From the NCBI GenBank assembly GCA_910578885.1, contig CAJTSH010000013.1:19130-83129 (forward strand): a stretch of 64,000 bases of DNA, written 5' to 3'. The notes beneath the pieces were generated by a model that did no database searches, was not told where the DNA came from, and saw only the letters and a program-made list of their open reading frames with translations. Shown here piece by piece: positions 1-9,900 of this stretch. The stretch is from an uncultured Lachnospiraceae bacterium. GTDB lineage: Bacteria > Bacillota > Clostridia > Lachnospirales > Lachnospiraceae. Positions within the stretch are counted from its first letter, which is position 1. Every line of letters starts with the position of its first letter. The position numbers and the translations under genes are program-made.

Positions 1-80
1 AATCTTCTGGTTTCTTCCTTGCCGCCTACCTTACGGATGACGTTCGGTTCTCCTGCATTCGCCATTGTCAAGGGCATCAT
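1..80 (-). CDS. feoA: Ferrous iron transport protein A, N-terminal fragment (cut by window edge)
   Basis: Reading from base 80 leftwards gives MMPLTMANAGEPNVIRKVGG followed by KEETRR, where the window ends. This matches the start of clostridial FeoA proteins (family knowledge), small SH3-like proteins that act with the FeoB GTP-dependent Fe(II) permease. Only 26 codons are visible, so length and the presence of feoB cannot be judged; feoB would be expected further left, outside the window. The start could also be the second ATG (base 77). The Shine-Dalgarno is modest (AGAAAGAAG). The upstream promoter overlaps a palindromic operator (154-169) that also occurs before the DUF2325 gene, which fits iron control. 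Confidence 0.75.
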   Translation of the reverse strand, partial: MMPLTMANAGEPNVIRKVGGKEETRR

Positions 81-153
81 TAATCATCTTCTTTCTTTAT
101 CTGGCGCCGAAGCTTTCGCGCAGAATGCTCCAACATGGTTTGCTCTTCTCATA

Positions 154-185
154 GTTAGTATATTCTAACACTTTTTAGTTGTCAA
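154..185 (-). promoter_or_regulatory. feoA promoter with overlapping DtxR-type operator
   Basis: On the minus strand TTGACA (180-185) lies 17 bases from TATACT (157-162). The -10 box is embedded in the inverted repeat GTTAGTATATTCTAAC (154-169). A repressor bound there would block RNA polymerase. A 14-of-16 match, GTTAGTATTATCTAAC, sits at the promoter of the DUF2325 gene at 21111-21126. The window encodes a DtxR-family regulator (10191-10550), so iron-dependent repression is the natural reading; that pairing is inferred. Confidence 0.65.
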
Positions 186-232
186 GAACTATTTTCTTTT
201 TTCTTTCATACGTAGATGAAAATCTCTGCTTC

Positions 233-241
233 TGTTATAAT
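233..241 (+). promoter_or_regulatory. Probable extended -10 promoter of the cellulase gene
   Basis: TGTTATAAT is an extended -10 box (TGnTATAAT), about 45 bases before the cellulase start codon. There is no good -35 at the right distance (TAGATG at 213-218), which is common for extended -10 promoters. Confidence 0.45.
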
Positions 242-291
242 ATTTATCATAAAGGAACTATTCCAAATCCGCACACAAGAAAGGATTTACG

Positions 292-1917
292 ATGAGAAAA
301 ATAAATTTTCACACAACAGCCGCAGTCATTTTACTGGCACTGTCCATATTTATGGCAGGATGCGCAAAAGAAACGGCAGCAACTTTACCGACAGAGCAGC
401 CTGCCGAGGCAGAGGAAAATATTGCAGACGATACCTCCCCAAAAACGAATACGGAAGCTCCCGAACAGCCGGCAGATGACATGACAAAAACGGCAGACAG
501 TGAATATCTCCCTGACACAGAACGGCAGAACGAAAACCTGCAGTACACGGAACCATCGGACACAGAGGATTCCCCTGCACCGCTGTCTCCGGTTTCGTCA
601 GGAGCGCTCTGCGTAAACGATGCCAGACTCACCGACAGCAGCGGCGCCCCCGTTCAATTAAAAGGCATCAGCACGCATGGACTTGCCTGGTTCCCCGACT
701 ATGTGAACCGGGAATGCTTCCGGCAGCTGAAAGAAGAATGGAATGTTAATGTCATCCGCCTCGCCATGTATACCGCAGAATACGGCGGCTATTGCAACGG
801 CGGCGACCAAAACGCATTGAAAGAACTCGTCAAAAGCGGTGTGGAATATGCAACGGAACTGGGTATGTATGTAATCATTGACTGGCATATTCTCTCAGAC
901 AGCAATCCCAACACACATAAGGATGAAGCAAAGGCTTTTTTTGCTGAGATGGCAGAATTGTATGCCGGATATGACAATGTACTTTATGAGATCTGCAACG
1001 AACCGAACGGCGGCACAAGCTGGAGCAATATCAAATCCTATGCCGGAGAAGTTATTCCGGTTATCCGTTCCTACGACAACGATGGGATTATTATCGTCGG
1101 CACACCAAACTGGTCACAATACGTAGATCAGGCAGCGGCTGACCCGATTACCGGCTATGAGAACATTATGTATGCCCTTCACTTTTATGCTGCAACGCAC
1201 ACTGACTCTCTCCGCAGCACAATGATTTCTGCAATCAATGCCGGTCTTCCGATTTTTGTAACGGAATACGGAATCTGCGACGCAAGTGGAAACGGCGCCA
1301 TAGACGAAAATCAGGCAAATCAGTGGGTCAGTGTCATGAATGAATATGGTATCAGCTATGTCGCATGGAACCTCTCCAACAAAGCCGAAACTTCCGCCAT
1401 CCTAAACAGCGGCTGCGGCAAGACCGCCGGCTTTACGGCGGACGACCTGAGCGCTTCTGGCAAATGGCTCTATGAAATGCTGACCGGAAAAGCCGCCCAA
1501 GACACACCGGCTCCAACCCAAACCGCTCCCATAGAAAAGTCCTCCCAAGACGCTGTAACAGAGGAAAATCTTCCCGCCGGCCAGCCCGAAACAAAACCGG
1601 CGGTTTCTCTTGACAACGGTGAAATTACCTTTACAGCCAACTTGATAAACAGCTGGGAGTCTGACGGAAGCTCCTTTTACCAATATGAGCTGACTTTACA
1701 GAACAATTCCGGCAAGGACTGTACCTCTTGGAACGTTGACGTGCCTTTTAGCGGAGCAATTACCCTTTCTGACGGATGGAACGGGGATTATTCCGTTTCG
1801 GGAAGTACGCTGCACATCACATCCAAGGATTATAACGGCAGTATCCCGTCCGGCGGCTCAATTGGCAATATCGGCTTTATTGTAAGCGGAAGCCAAAATC
1901 TGGCAATCGTTAATTAA
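292..1917 (+). CDS. Surface lipoprotein endo-beta-1,4-glucanase (GH5) with CBM2-like module
   Basis: A 541-residue exported cellulase. Residues 1-23 are a lipoprotein signal with a lipobox ending MAGC (lipidated Cys24). A long Thr/Glu/Pro/Asp-rich linker runs to about residue 105. The GH5 catalytic domain spans about 110-400: the acid/base Glu237 lies in CNEPNG and the nucleophile Glu325 in TEYG, and the whole resembles subfamily GH5_2. A second Pro/Thr/Ala-rich linker (about 400-440) leads to a C-terminal beta-sandwich of about 95 residues with Trp-rich motifs (SWNVDV, DGWNGD, YNGSIPSGGS) resembling CBM2. Function: hydrolysis of internal beta-1,4-glucan bonds while tethered to the membrane. 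The start ATG has an AGAAAGGA ribosome site. It diverges from feoA; the GH3 glucosidase and MFS carrier at 21.5-25.3 kb could use its products. Confidence 0.88.
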   Translation: MRKINFHTTAAVILLALSIFMAGCAKETAATLPTEQPAEAEENIADDTSPKTNTEAPEQPADDMTKTADSEYLPDTERQNENLQYTEPSDTEDSPAPLSPVSSGALCVNDARLTDSSGAPVQLKGISTHGLAWFPDYVNRECFRQLKEEWNVNVIRLAMYTAEYGGYCNGGDQNALKELVKSGVEYATELGMYVIIDWHILSDSNPNTHKDEAKAFFAEMAELYAGYDNVLYEICNEPNGGTSWSNIKSYAGEVIPVIRSYDNDGIIIVGTPNWSQYVDQAAADPITGYENIMYALHFYAATHTDSLRSTMISAINAGLPIFVTEYGICDASGNGAIDENQANQWVSVMNEYGISYVAWNLSNKAETSAILNSGCGKTAGFTADDLSASGKWLYEMLTGKAAQDTPAPTQTAPIEKSSQDAVTEENLPAGQPETKPAVSLDNGEITFTANLINSWESDGSSFYQYELTLQNNSGKDCTSWNVDVPFSGAITLSDGWNGDYSVSGSTLHITSKDYNGSIPSGGSIGNIGFIVSGSQNLAIVN

Positions 1918-1937
1918 AATTTCCCGGGAGGTAGAAA

Positions 1938-2222
1938 ATGGACTTTTTCATTGAATTTGTTCTTGAGCTTGTACTTGATTTATTTATAGAAGGCAGTATT
2001 GAAGTCAGTTCCAATCATAAATTCAGCAAATGGATCCGTTATCCACTATTGGTTCTGCTTCTGTTATTTTTTGCGGCTGTCATTTTCCTGCTGTTCTTTT
2101 TGGGCGTCTACCTGCTGCCGGAAAATCTGGCGGCAGGCATTCTAATGTTTGTGCTCGGATTGTTCTTTCTGATTGGGGGAATTGTTAAATTTATAAAGAT
2201 GTACCGCAGGAAAATGCGGTGA
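1938..2222 (+). CDS. Small two-helix membrane protein, unknown function
   Basis: A 94-residue protein 20 bases after the cellulase stop, with a clear GGGAGG site, so probably co-transcribed. Residues 1-30 are acidic and amphipathic (repeated EFVLELVLDLF-type pattern). Two strongly hydrophobic segments follow at about 36-60 and 65-84, and the C-terminus is basic (MYRRKMR). No family is recognised. Confidence 0.6.
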   Translation: MDFFIEFVLELVLDLFIEGSIEVSSNHKFSKWIRYPLLVLLLLFFAAVIFLLFFLGVYLLPENLAAGILMFVLGLFFLIGGIVKFIKMYRRKMR

Positions 2223-2229
2223 ATTGACG

Positions 2230-2562
2230 TTAATATTCATTTTTTACTTTAGTTAGCTGTTGACGGACGTCCTGCCCGCCATACATAATACGAACAATTT
2301 TTACTGTGTCTGTAGTTCCGTCAAACAGATAAAACACAAGATAATTGTCCACAGAAAAAAATCTTAATCCTTGATTATGCCACAACTCATCATCATACAG
2401 ACGATGCCGCATCGGCATTTCATCAAGTAAACGAATTTCTTTCATGATTCTCTGTGTTTGTTCTGCTGCTGTCTGCGGCGCAAGAAGAGTATTAGAGATA
2501 TATCCGTAAATATTATGCAAATCTCTTCTTGCTCCATCTGTGTATACTATTTTATATTTCAT
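2230..2562 (-). CDS. ParE/RelE-superfamily toxin
   Basis: A 110-residue protein starting MKYKIVYTDGARRDL, with the family's N-terminal beta-strand/helix pattern, a central RHRLYDDELW segment and a C-terminal strand VKIVRIMYGGQD typical of the RelE/ParE fold. It overlaps the upstream antitoxin by 4 bases (ATGA), the usual translational coupling of type II toxin-antitoxin operons. The target (ribosome-dependent mRNA cleavage for RelE types, gyrase for ParE types) cannot be settled from sequence. Confidence 0.82.
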   Translation of the reverse strand: MKYKIVYTDGARRDLHNIYGYISNTLLAPQTAAEQTQRIMKEIRLLDEMPMRHRLYDDELWHNQGLRFFSVDNYLVFYLFDGTTDTVKIVRIMYGGQDVRQQLTKVKNEY

Positions 2563-2867
2563 ATGCCGAACTCCTGTTTCATTTCGGCTTCAACATCATC
2601 CGCAGAGTATACTCTGCCTGCGCGTACATCTTCCATGCCCTTATTAATCTCTGTATTAAACTGTTCCTTCGTAAGTGAACGAACGGCAACAGGCTCTTCG
2701 AATGACGGAAGTTTCATTTCAAAAGGTATTCCCCGTTGAAATACTATCTGACGTAAAAACATACCCACTGCGTTTGACATAGGTATTCCTAATTGTTCAA
2801 GTATTTTCTCTGCCCGCTCCTTGATTTCGGGTTCTACTCGTACAAATACGTTTGACGTTCTTGCCAT
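2559..2867 (-). CDS. RelB/DinJ-family antitoxin
   Basis: A 102-residue protein. Residues 1-50 form a ribbon-helix-helix-like DNA-binding region (VFVRVEPEIKERAEKILEQL, then GIPMSNAVGMFLRQIV), the RelB/DinJ signature. The acidic C-terminal tail should wrap the toxin. It is the first gene of the pair and preceded by AAAGGAGC. Two inverted repeats upstream (2890-2960) are plausible autoregulatory operators. Confidence 0.82.
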   Translation of the reverse strand: MARTSNVFVRVEPEIKERAEKILEQLGIPMSNAVGMFLRQIVFQRGIPFEMKLPSFEEPVAVRSLTKEQFNTEINKGMEDVRAGRVYSADDVEAEMKQEFGI

Positions 2868-2889
2868 ATTTTTGCTCCTTTACTAACAA

Positions 2890-2960
2890 TGCGCTTTACA
2901 CACTTGTTTTACAGCGCAAATCATCGCCTCTTATGAAAATTCAGAACCATGATTTTCATA
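2890..2960 (-). promoter_or_regulatory. Toxin-antitoxin upstream region with two inverted repeats
   Basis: Two inverted repeats lie before the antitoxin gene: TGCGCT...AGCGCA (2890-2918, 17-base centre) and a perfect 9+9 repeat TATGAAAAT...ATTTTCATA (2932-2960, 11-base centre). On the minus strand an AT-rich TACAATATAA promoter-like stretch lies just upstream. Ribbon-helix-helix antitoxins typically repress through such repeats; the binding is inferred. The rest of the gap to 3117 shows nothing recognisable. Confidence 0.4.
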
Positions 2961-3117
2961 GTTATATTGTACCCTATTTGCTTGCGTTCCGCAATACATT
3001 TATGATGTATAGAAGAAATTTATAAGATCCAATTTCAATCTGAAGCGCCCAAATTAACAAATGAAATTTGAATACTTCCATTTAAATTTTATATCTTACC
3101 CAAACTGCAATCCTGAG

Positions 3118-3828
3118 TTATTCCTTAATCTTATGTGTCAAATCATCAATATGAACATAAATTCTCCCCATAGTCTGTACCGCTTTAATCTTACTATCTA
3201 ACAGTTCTTTTAAAGAATACCGTTCTTCTGTAATCATCACTAAGTCTTCACCATCTACTAACATCGTATTGATTGCCTTTCCAATTACTAAAACTTTCAC
3301 TGAATCCGGAGAAAAGCCATTTACTGAAATGAAAAATCCTCTGCCATACATTTTTCCATCTGTTTTCTTTGCAAACTGATAGAGACTATTTGATGCACTC
3401 TGCGCATCCTGCCATTTTGCTTCCAGTATATAGTGCTCACCCTCGTATTTAAATGCTCCATCTATTTGCTCACCTTTTATTTTAAATGGCTCAGTAACTT
3501 CCATTCCTTCTTTAAGAAATAATTCCCTTAAAAAATCTTCAAACAAATAGCCCCTTGTTTGACTATTTATTTCTTTCCCGTTTGAATCTTTTTTCCAAAA
3601 TAAATTCAAATATTTCTCTCTCAATTCGCTCATGGTAACAGAAGCACTTTCCCGATTTTTCTCCTGTTCTTCCTTTCGCCTTCTGTCCCGTTTAATTTTC
3701 TCATCTCTGAGTTCCTGCAGTTGCCTTAAATGTGCAATATTTCTTTTTGCAACATTTTCATCTAATTTTCCTAATTCCTTAAAATAGTATGGATTAAAAT
3801 AGCTCCACTCTGTTAATGCCTTTAACAT
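3118..3828 (-). pseudogene. Mrr-like restriction endonuclease, C-terminal part of a probably split gene
   Basis: A 236-residue frame. Its first 40 residues look like the middle of a protein (LTEWSYFNPYYFKELGKL). A charged coiled coil follows (REEKIKRDRRRKEEQE-like, about 40-75), then a PD-(D/E)xK nuclease core: GEQIDGAF (catalytic Asp), then ILEAKWQ (E-x-K). Cutting of foreign or modified DNA is the expected role. It overlaps the preceding 67-codon frame by 7 bases (ATGTTAA) in another phase and has no clear own ribosome site beyond coupling. Together the two frames have the layout of one clostridial restriction protein of about 310 residues, so a frameshift or small deletion near 3825 is likely. 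A coupled two-subunit arrangement is the alternative. Confidence 0.55.
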
Positions 3829-4022
3829 GCTTCTAAATTATGAAAAATTTTATCTACAATTGCTGCTCTGGATAATTCTTTTACCTCTCTATCTAATGGC
3901 AAATCTCTGGTTGTGCAGCCGCTATTCGAAAAGAAATCCACAATATCTTTTTTTGCCCAGAAAATAGATAAAATACAATCTTTCATACAATCCATGATGT
4001 CTTTAGGAAATGTATTTTTCAT
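3822..4022 (-). pseudogene. N-terminal part of the split Mrr-like restriction gene
   Basis: The frame begins at ATG 4022 (MKNTFPKDIMDCMKD), preceded by GGAGGG at ideal distance; the longer reading from 4055 lies inside hsdS and lacks a ribosome site. It encodes 66 residues with an aromatic/helical pattern (ILSIFWAKKDIVDFF, then LSRAAIVDKIFHNLEAC) and stops where the next frame starts. The short length and continuity of theme with the following nuclease frame suggest it is the head of the same gene. It overlaps the hsdS end by 20 bases, so it belongs to the restriction operon. Confidence 0.5.
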
Positions 4023-5265
4023 AACTATCACCCTCCTTAAAACTAACTTGTCCATTCATTAACAACGGCAACAGAAAATCACGAAGTGAAGCTAATTCCT
4101 GATTTTCTAATTGGTTTTTTTGTATAATATCAAATAAACCTTGTACCTTTTTATCATACTTTTTTATTACTGATTCATTTGGAATAATAATCTTATAATC
4201 ATAACAAAGCATGTCAAATAAAAGATTTTTTATACCTGTCGTTTTTCCCTCATATTTGAAAAAAACATTATATTCATATAGTTTACACCAAAAAACATAA
4301 AACCAGTACATATACTTTTTATTATTCAGCTCTATCGCTTTACAAAAATTTGACGTAATGATGTCATTCTCAAATCTCTTCAATACATTTTCGTTTATAT
4401 AACAAATTCTTCCTGTAGATTGAGTTGGGCTTCCACCAGATATTTCTATTATTAGATTTCCATCTTCTAATACCTTATATTTATTTTTTTCATGAATATA
4501 TCTTTCAGGAGCTTCTAATTTTGTCAACCCACTTATGGCTGGAAAATCCGCTCCACGTAAACAAGTCACTTTTTTTTTATAATTTCCTTGTTCTCTATCC
4601 TTTCCCCAATCTCCACCTTTATCATTTTTTATAAAATAATTTAATCTCCCTTCCTTCCAACCTTCTGGAATTTCTTGTCTTAATTCTCCATTCCAAACCA
4701 TCTTTCCGCCAGATAATTTATATGGCTTTCCATTTTCATCCGGAAAATTGAACTGTAAAAACCAATAATCATAAATCGTCTTTACCATTGCTTCCAATTC
4801 AATATTAACTTTACTATTATTCTCAATCATTTTATCAATTGAATTTAAAACAGCAAACACTTCTTTTTGTGTTTCCAATGACGGAAAATCTATTTTTATT
4901 TTTGATAAAGTGTTAACAGATAATCCCGGCTGTGCAGACTGACCTTGATATTTGCTTAAATTTAGCAGAGACAATTTATACGCAAAATAACCAGTATCAT
5001 ATTCTGGCTTTGCACAAGCTACAATTGCATGCTCCGTTATATACGCCTTTCCAGAAAAATATCTTACATTCCCGCAATAAGCGCCTTGTCTTCCTATAAT
5101 TGCACACTCTCCGTCAAAATTATATATACTTGCATATCCTCTTATACCATTTCCACCAAATACCGGATATTTCCCTTTCTGCTTTATCTCGGAAGCCATT
5201 ATTGCTTTTCCACTGCTAAATCTGCTACAAACTTCTCCGATTGTTGTTTGTTTTCCACTATTCAT
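4003..5265 (-). CDS. hsdS: Type I restriction-modification specificity subunit S
   Basis: A 420-residue HsdS with the usual two target-recognition domains, each followed by a helical spacer. The first runs about 1-140 (TIGEVCSRFSSGK, GKYPVFGGNGIRGY) with conserved helix LETQKEVFAVLNSIDKMIE. The second runs about 200-375, with the terminal helix KVQGLFDIIQKNQLENQELASLRDFLLPLLMNGQ. It sets the DNA sequence recognised by the HsdR2M2S complex. It overlaps the hsdM end by 8 bases, so is translationally coupled. The overlap follows a run of seven G (minus strand) that doubles as ribosome-binding sequence. The gene is AT-richer than the hydrogenase region, consistent with horizontally shuffled restriction genes. 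Confidence 0.92.
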   Translation of the reverse strand: MNSGKQTTIGEVCSRFSSGKAIMASEIKQKGKYPVFGGNGIRGYASIYNFDGECAIIGRQGAYCGNVRYFSGKAYITEHAIVACAKPEYDTGYFAYKLSLLNLSKYQGQSAQPGLSVNTLSKIKIDFPSLETQKEVFAVLNSIDKMIENNSKVNIELEAMVKTIYDYWFLQFNFPDENGKPYKLSGGKMVWNGELRQEIPEGWKEGRLNYFIKNDKGGDWGKDREQGNYKKKVTCLRGADFPAISGLTKLEAPERYIHEKNKYKVLEDGNLIIEISGGSPTQSTGRICYINENVLKRFENDIITSNFCKAIELNNKKYMYWFYVFWCKLYEYNVFFKYEGKTTGIKNLLFDMLCYDYKIIIPNESVIKKYDKKVQGLFDIIQKNQLENQELASLRDFLLPLLMNGQVSFKEGDSYEKYIS

Positions 5266-6934
5266 ACCTTAACCCCCCCAATTGCTCCTTAATTTTCTCT
5301 TCCAGCGTTTTCCCCTCCGCAAAAAGCTGCTCCAACCTCGTATGATATCCCAACATTCTCTTCTGAAACTCTTCTTCTGACAATTCCACATACTCAATCT
5401 TTACTTCAAAATACTGCCCGGCAGACAAAGAATAATTCTTCGCCTCAATTTCCTCATACGAAACGGACACGCTAAAATCATCAACCACCTTCTGATTGAT
5501 AAATGTGTCTTCAATTTTCTCTACTTCTTCTGCACTAAGCACCGTCTTCTGGTTCTTTCCATCCTTAATTTTTTTGCCGAGCTTTGATGCATCAAGAAGC
5601 ATAATCTTTCCTTCTTTATTTGACTTGTCAATAAAGAGAACCGATACATTCGTACCTGTATTGGCAAAAATATTAGAAGGCATAGAAATCACACCCTTTA
5701 GCCACTTTTTCTCTACAATCGTCCGGCGGATTGTCTTTTCAATACTAGACTGTGCCGTAATAAATCCAGTTGGTACGACAATCGCAGCTTTTCCATTATC
5801 TTTTAATGACCACAAAATATGCTGAATAAAGCAAAGATAAATTCCCATAGATTCCTTTTTCTTATTTGGGATTTTAGGAATTCCCGCAAAAAATCTCCTG
5901 ATTCCATCTCTTTCATCTGCTTCCACCCATTTCTGCTCGATACTATCGCGCGTAGAACTAAAGTCCATCTTAAAAGGAGGATTTGAAGTAATATAATCAA
6001 ATTGTTTTACGCCGGATGAAGGTTCATGCGATATATTATAATGTGCAGGAGTATCCAGTGTATCACCTTCAATAATATTGTCCAATGAATTTGTCAACCC
6101 ATTCAGCATCATATTAATTCTTAAAAACCTTGATGACTTTCCCGAAATATCCTGCGTATAAACCTGCGCTTTATCTCCGAAAGAACCTTCTCCCAATTCA
6201 TTTGCCAAATGCAAGACAAGTGAACCAGAACCCGCAGAAGGATCATATATATCATACAACTTATCCTCTACAGGAGACATATTCACAAGAATCTTTGCAA
6301 TAATAGAGCTAATCGCCTGTGGTGTAAAATATTCTGCATATACACCACTTGCCACATTGTAGTCTTTTATCAAATATTCAAAAATCGTACTGTAAAAATC
6401 AAAATTGTTTTTAAATGCCTCTCCGAAATCAAATCTTTCCTGACTGATTATTCCAAATATATTTTTTGCAAAGTTATTACGCTTTGAAACTTCTACATTT
6501 TCCGTTATTCTTGTAAACAAAGGCTTTCTTCCGCCATCCGCAGTATCTATAGAAAACGCCTCATTTTTCGTATCATTAGAAATCTTTTCTAATGCATCAT
6601 CAAACAACTTATAAAATTCAGGATGAGAAACCCTATTTATAAGATATTCAATCGTTTCATCGTATGTAAACGCCACATCCTGCGGATATGCACAGTAAAA
6701 TGCTTCCATTTCATCATTGTTATTTTGCAACACATCTTCATATGATATCCCCAACTCATTTGCAAAACTTTTCAAATTTTCCATAAATTTATCATTTAGG
6801 AACTTGTACAAAAATACAGAAGTAATCACCACTTCCTCGCTCGCCTGATTCGCCAAACCGTTCGTCTGGCACAATCCCTTTAACTCATCAATGATCTCTT
6901 TGATTTTTGCTTCTAACGTAAAAATATCCGGCAT
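5258..6934 (-). CDS. hsdM: Type I restriction-modification DNA methyltransferase subunit M
   Basis: A 558-residue N6-adenine methyltransferase. There is an N-terminal helical domain (about 1-150), then the SAM-binding motif DPSAGSGSLVL (about 230-240) and the catalytic motif SNPPF (about 315). C-terminal helices around residues 515-545 contact HsdS. It methylates the host recognition sites and is also part of the restriction complex. It starts 11 bases after the hsdR stop, so the three genes form one operon hsdR-hsdM-hsdS read on the minus strand. No truncation or missing motif is seen. Confidence 0.94.
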   Translation of the reverse strand: MPDIFTLEAKIKEIIDELKGLCQTNGLANQASEEVVITSVFLYKFLNDKFMENLKSFANELGISYEDVLQNNNDEMEAFYCAYPQDVAFTYDETIEYLINRVSHPEFYKLFDDALEKISNDTKNEAFSIDTADGGRKPLFTRITENVEVSKRNNFAKNIFGIISQERFDFGEAFKNNFDFYSTIFEYLIKDYNVASGVYAEYFTPQAISSIIAKILVNMSPVEDKLYDIYDPSAGSGSLVLHLANELGEGSFGDKAQVYTQDISGKSSRFLRINMMLNGLTNSLDNIIEGDTLDTPAHYNISHEPSSGVKQFDYITSNPPFKMDFSSTRDSIEQKWVEADERDGIRRFFAGIPKIPNKKKESMGIYLCFIQHILWSLKDNGKAAIVVPTGFITAQSSIEKTIRRTIVEKKWLKGVISMPSNIFANTGTNVSVLFIDKSNKEGKIMLLDASKLGKKIKDGKNQKTVLSAEEVEKIEDTFINQKVVDDFSVSVSYEEIEAKNYSLSAGQYFEVKIEYVELSEEEFQKRMLGYHTRLEQLFAEGKTLEEKIKEQLGGLRYE

Positions 6935-6945
6935 ATAATAATCTC

Positions 6946-9900
6946 CTACTTAAACAACTGTATATTTGTATATAACTCATTTAATATCTGGTCATAAAAC
7001 ACCTTAATTTTTGAAAAGATTTTTTCTTTTAAAAGTTGTGCTGTAACCTTGCTCTTAATGGAATCTGCAAAATTTTTCCTTCCTTGAACCACTACAACTT
7101 CTGAATCAACCACATCTTTAACAACTTCATAAATAAGAACCAACATCCTTTCAATATCAGATTTATCAGCAGAATAATTTTCTATTGCATTCTGATAAGT
7201 CTTTACAAATGCGTAATTTCCGCCATAGAGAGTCGCCAGTCTTTCATTTTCATAGTTAATATCTCTTGCCCGCTTCAGAGCCTCTAGCAATTCATCAGTA
7301 ATAGATTCCAAATCTGACAAATCTGAAATAGATAGCTTATCAAAAATTTCCTGCAATAATTGGTTCAACTTGACAATCTTGATATCACCTTTATTTTTGT
7401 TATTTTTAATTTCCGTCTGAACCTCTCTGACAACCTTTTCAAATCTTTGAAATTTGGGATTATCCGGCGTCAACTGTCCCAAATCCATTATAATAACTTT
7501 TGTTTTAATGAACTCATACAAGATTTCTATTACTTCATCGTTAGAAATGACATCCATCATCTCAACCGTATTCGTTGATAAATTAATCATGTCGATTCTG
7601 TTCTGCACTAAGCGGAGCAACTGCCTGTTTTTGACAGAATCAACCTGTGCCGCATAGTCCATCGCCCTGGATAAAATAAATTCTGTCTCACACTCTTTTA
7701 TACCATTCAACAATCTTCTGATTTTTAAAAGAATATCCTTATTATAATAGTTTAATTGTCTGGAAAATCTCTCCAAATTATCAGTAGGGTAAATGTCTTC
7801 CAACTCATCCACATATCTATGATATTTTTTATTGATATCCTCTTTATCAATCACCAAACCCGTTAAGGAACCTTCATTTTCTCCATTTTCATTTAAGTCT
7901 GCTTCCAGTTCCCTTATATAAGCCTCTATCGTCTTATCATACTCCTGCTCTATATCTACGAAATCCACGATATAGCCATATTTATATACCTTCCCTGTAG
8001 GCGATTTATAAGGTCTGTTTACCCTTGAAATCGTCTGTAATAGAGATTGTGCATGTGGTCCGCGAAGAAGATACATTTTCTTCAACCGCTTAACGTCATA
8101 CCCAGTCGTAAGCATAAAATTGACAATTAGCATATCTGGCACCAATGTATCACGAAAATTATCCTGATTATTCTTATTGATTTTTGACTGTAAAGGATCG
8201 CTGGCATCTGTTATAACAAGACCTGTGATAAGAGCCGAATTATGTTTGAACCAGTCATGTACTTTTCTTGCCTGTAAATTGGTTTTGCAGACAATCATCC
8301 CACCGATTGTTTTGTCTGCATTTTGCAAACGGAAATTTATAAAATCTTTTTCAATAAACTGCCCCAACGCCTTAACATAAGCATCTGATTCATACACATC
8401 CTTATCTTCTAATTTACGGTCTTCTATCTCAAGATTTTTCTTAATTTCTGATTTTGCAACTGTATCAATGTTTTCTTTTTTTATCCGTAAAGTATATCCA
8501 TCTGCAATTGATTTATCATAAAAATACTTATGTATATAATCACCAAACTTTAAATTTGACCGTTCTTTCTTACTAAGAAGAGGCGTACCTGTCAGCGCAA
8601 TATAAACTGCATCCAAATCGCAAGTCATAAGATTTTTAAAAAATTCTCCTGTTGAAGAATAACTTCTATGTGCTTCATCCACAAAAAATACCCTTTGAAC
8701 ATTGGCATGATAATCATTCTTCGCTTCCGGCATACTTCCCTCAAACTTTTGGATATTCACAACACAAATTTCACCAATAGATTTAGAATCAATATTGGTG
8801 GATAATGGTTTATTCAGTTCTGCTGCAAACTCAGCTTTACTATTACAGTTAACAACATTCAAGCCACGATTTTTAAACTCTACTGATGCCTGTCTGAGGA
8901 GGTCTATCCGATCAACAACAAAGAAAAATCGGGTATTTACATTATTCTTCGCATAATAATCTCGTATCACACGATTCGCAAATGCTGCCAAACCCGTTTT
9001 TCCAGAACCTTGCGTATGCCAAATAATTCCACCCTTTCCTCCTTTTTCTAATCTCTCAATAATTTTTCTGACAGCAAAAAACTGCGGATAACGCATAATA
9101 TGCTTTTCCGGCACTTTACCATCTACAAATATCATTCCATATTGCAGGAAAAAAATAAATCTCTCTTTGTCAAACACAGAAGTTACAAAACTATTACATG
9201 GTGTATCTACCCTTAAGTTCTGCTCAAATTCCGGCGTATCCGTCTCTGACTGTCTATATCCACAGTCCTTCATAACATATTTAATCGTATCCTTTGAAAT
9301 TTCCTTGTACGGATAATCCAAATGATATAGTTCCTCATCCTCTCGAAGGAAAGAAAAACTTGTATTTCTTCCATTTGGTGTTGTATAAAAAGAACCGGCC
9401 TTCACATCTTCCGCATCATCTTCTTGCGCATACTCCATATTATTGCTGAAAGAAACAAGCTGTATCATATGAAAAAATTTTTTATAATCAGGATTTTTCA
9501 GTCTCTGATTCAGCATTCGGTCAAATTCCTTTTGTATACCACCTTCGTTATTCGGCTTTTTGACCTCTAAAAAAGCTAACGGAATCCCATTTATTAATAT
9601 ATTGATATCAGGTCGAAAAGACCCCTCTTCTGTTCCGGCGACAATCGAAAAAGGCAGTTCATCAACCACTGCAAAATCATTGTTCGTAAAGTCCTTGAAG
9701 TCAATTAATTTCACTCGCTCCAATGGATTAACCAGCCAATTATAAAATTCTTTTCCTAAATCATTATTCTTAATAACATGATTGATATCTGTTAAAATCT
9801 CTTTTATTTCATTATAAGAAAACTGTCTGCCATTCACCCTCTCAAGAGCCGGTTTGAACCGATTTATAAATATTTTAGTATGAAAATCTATATCTGCCTC

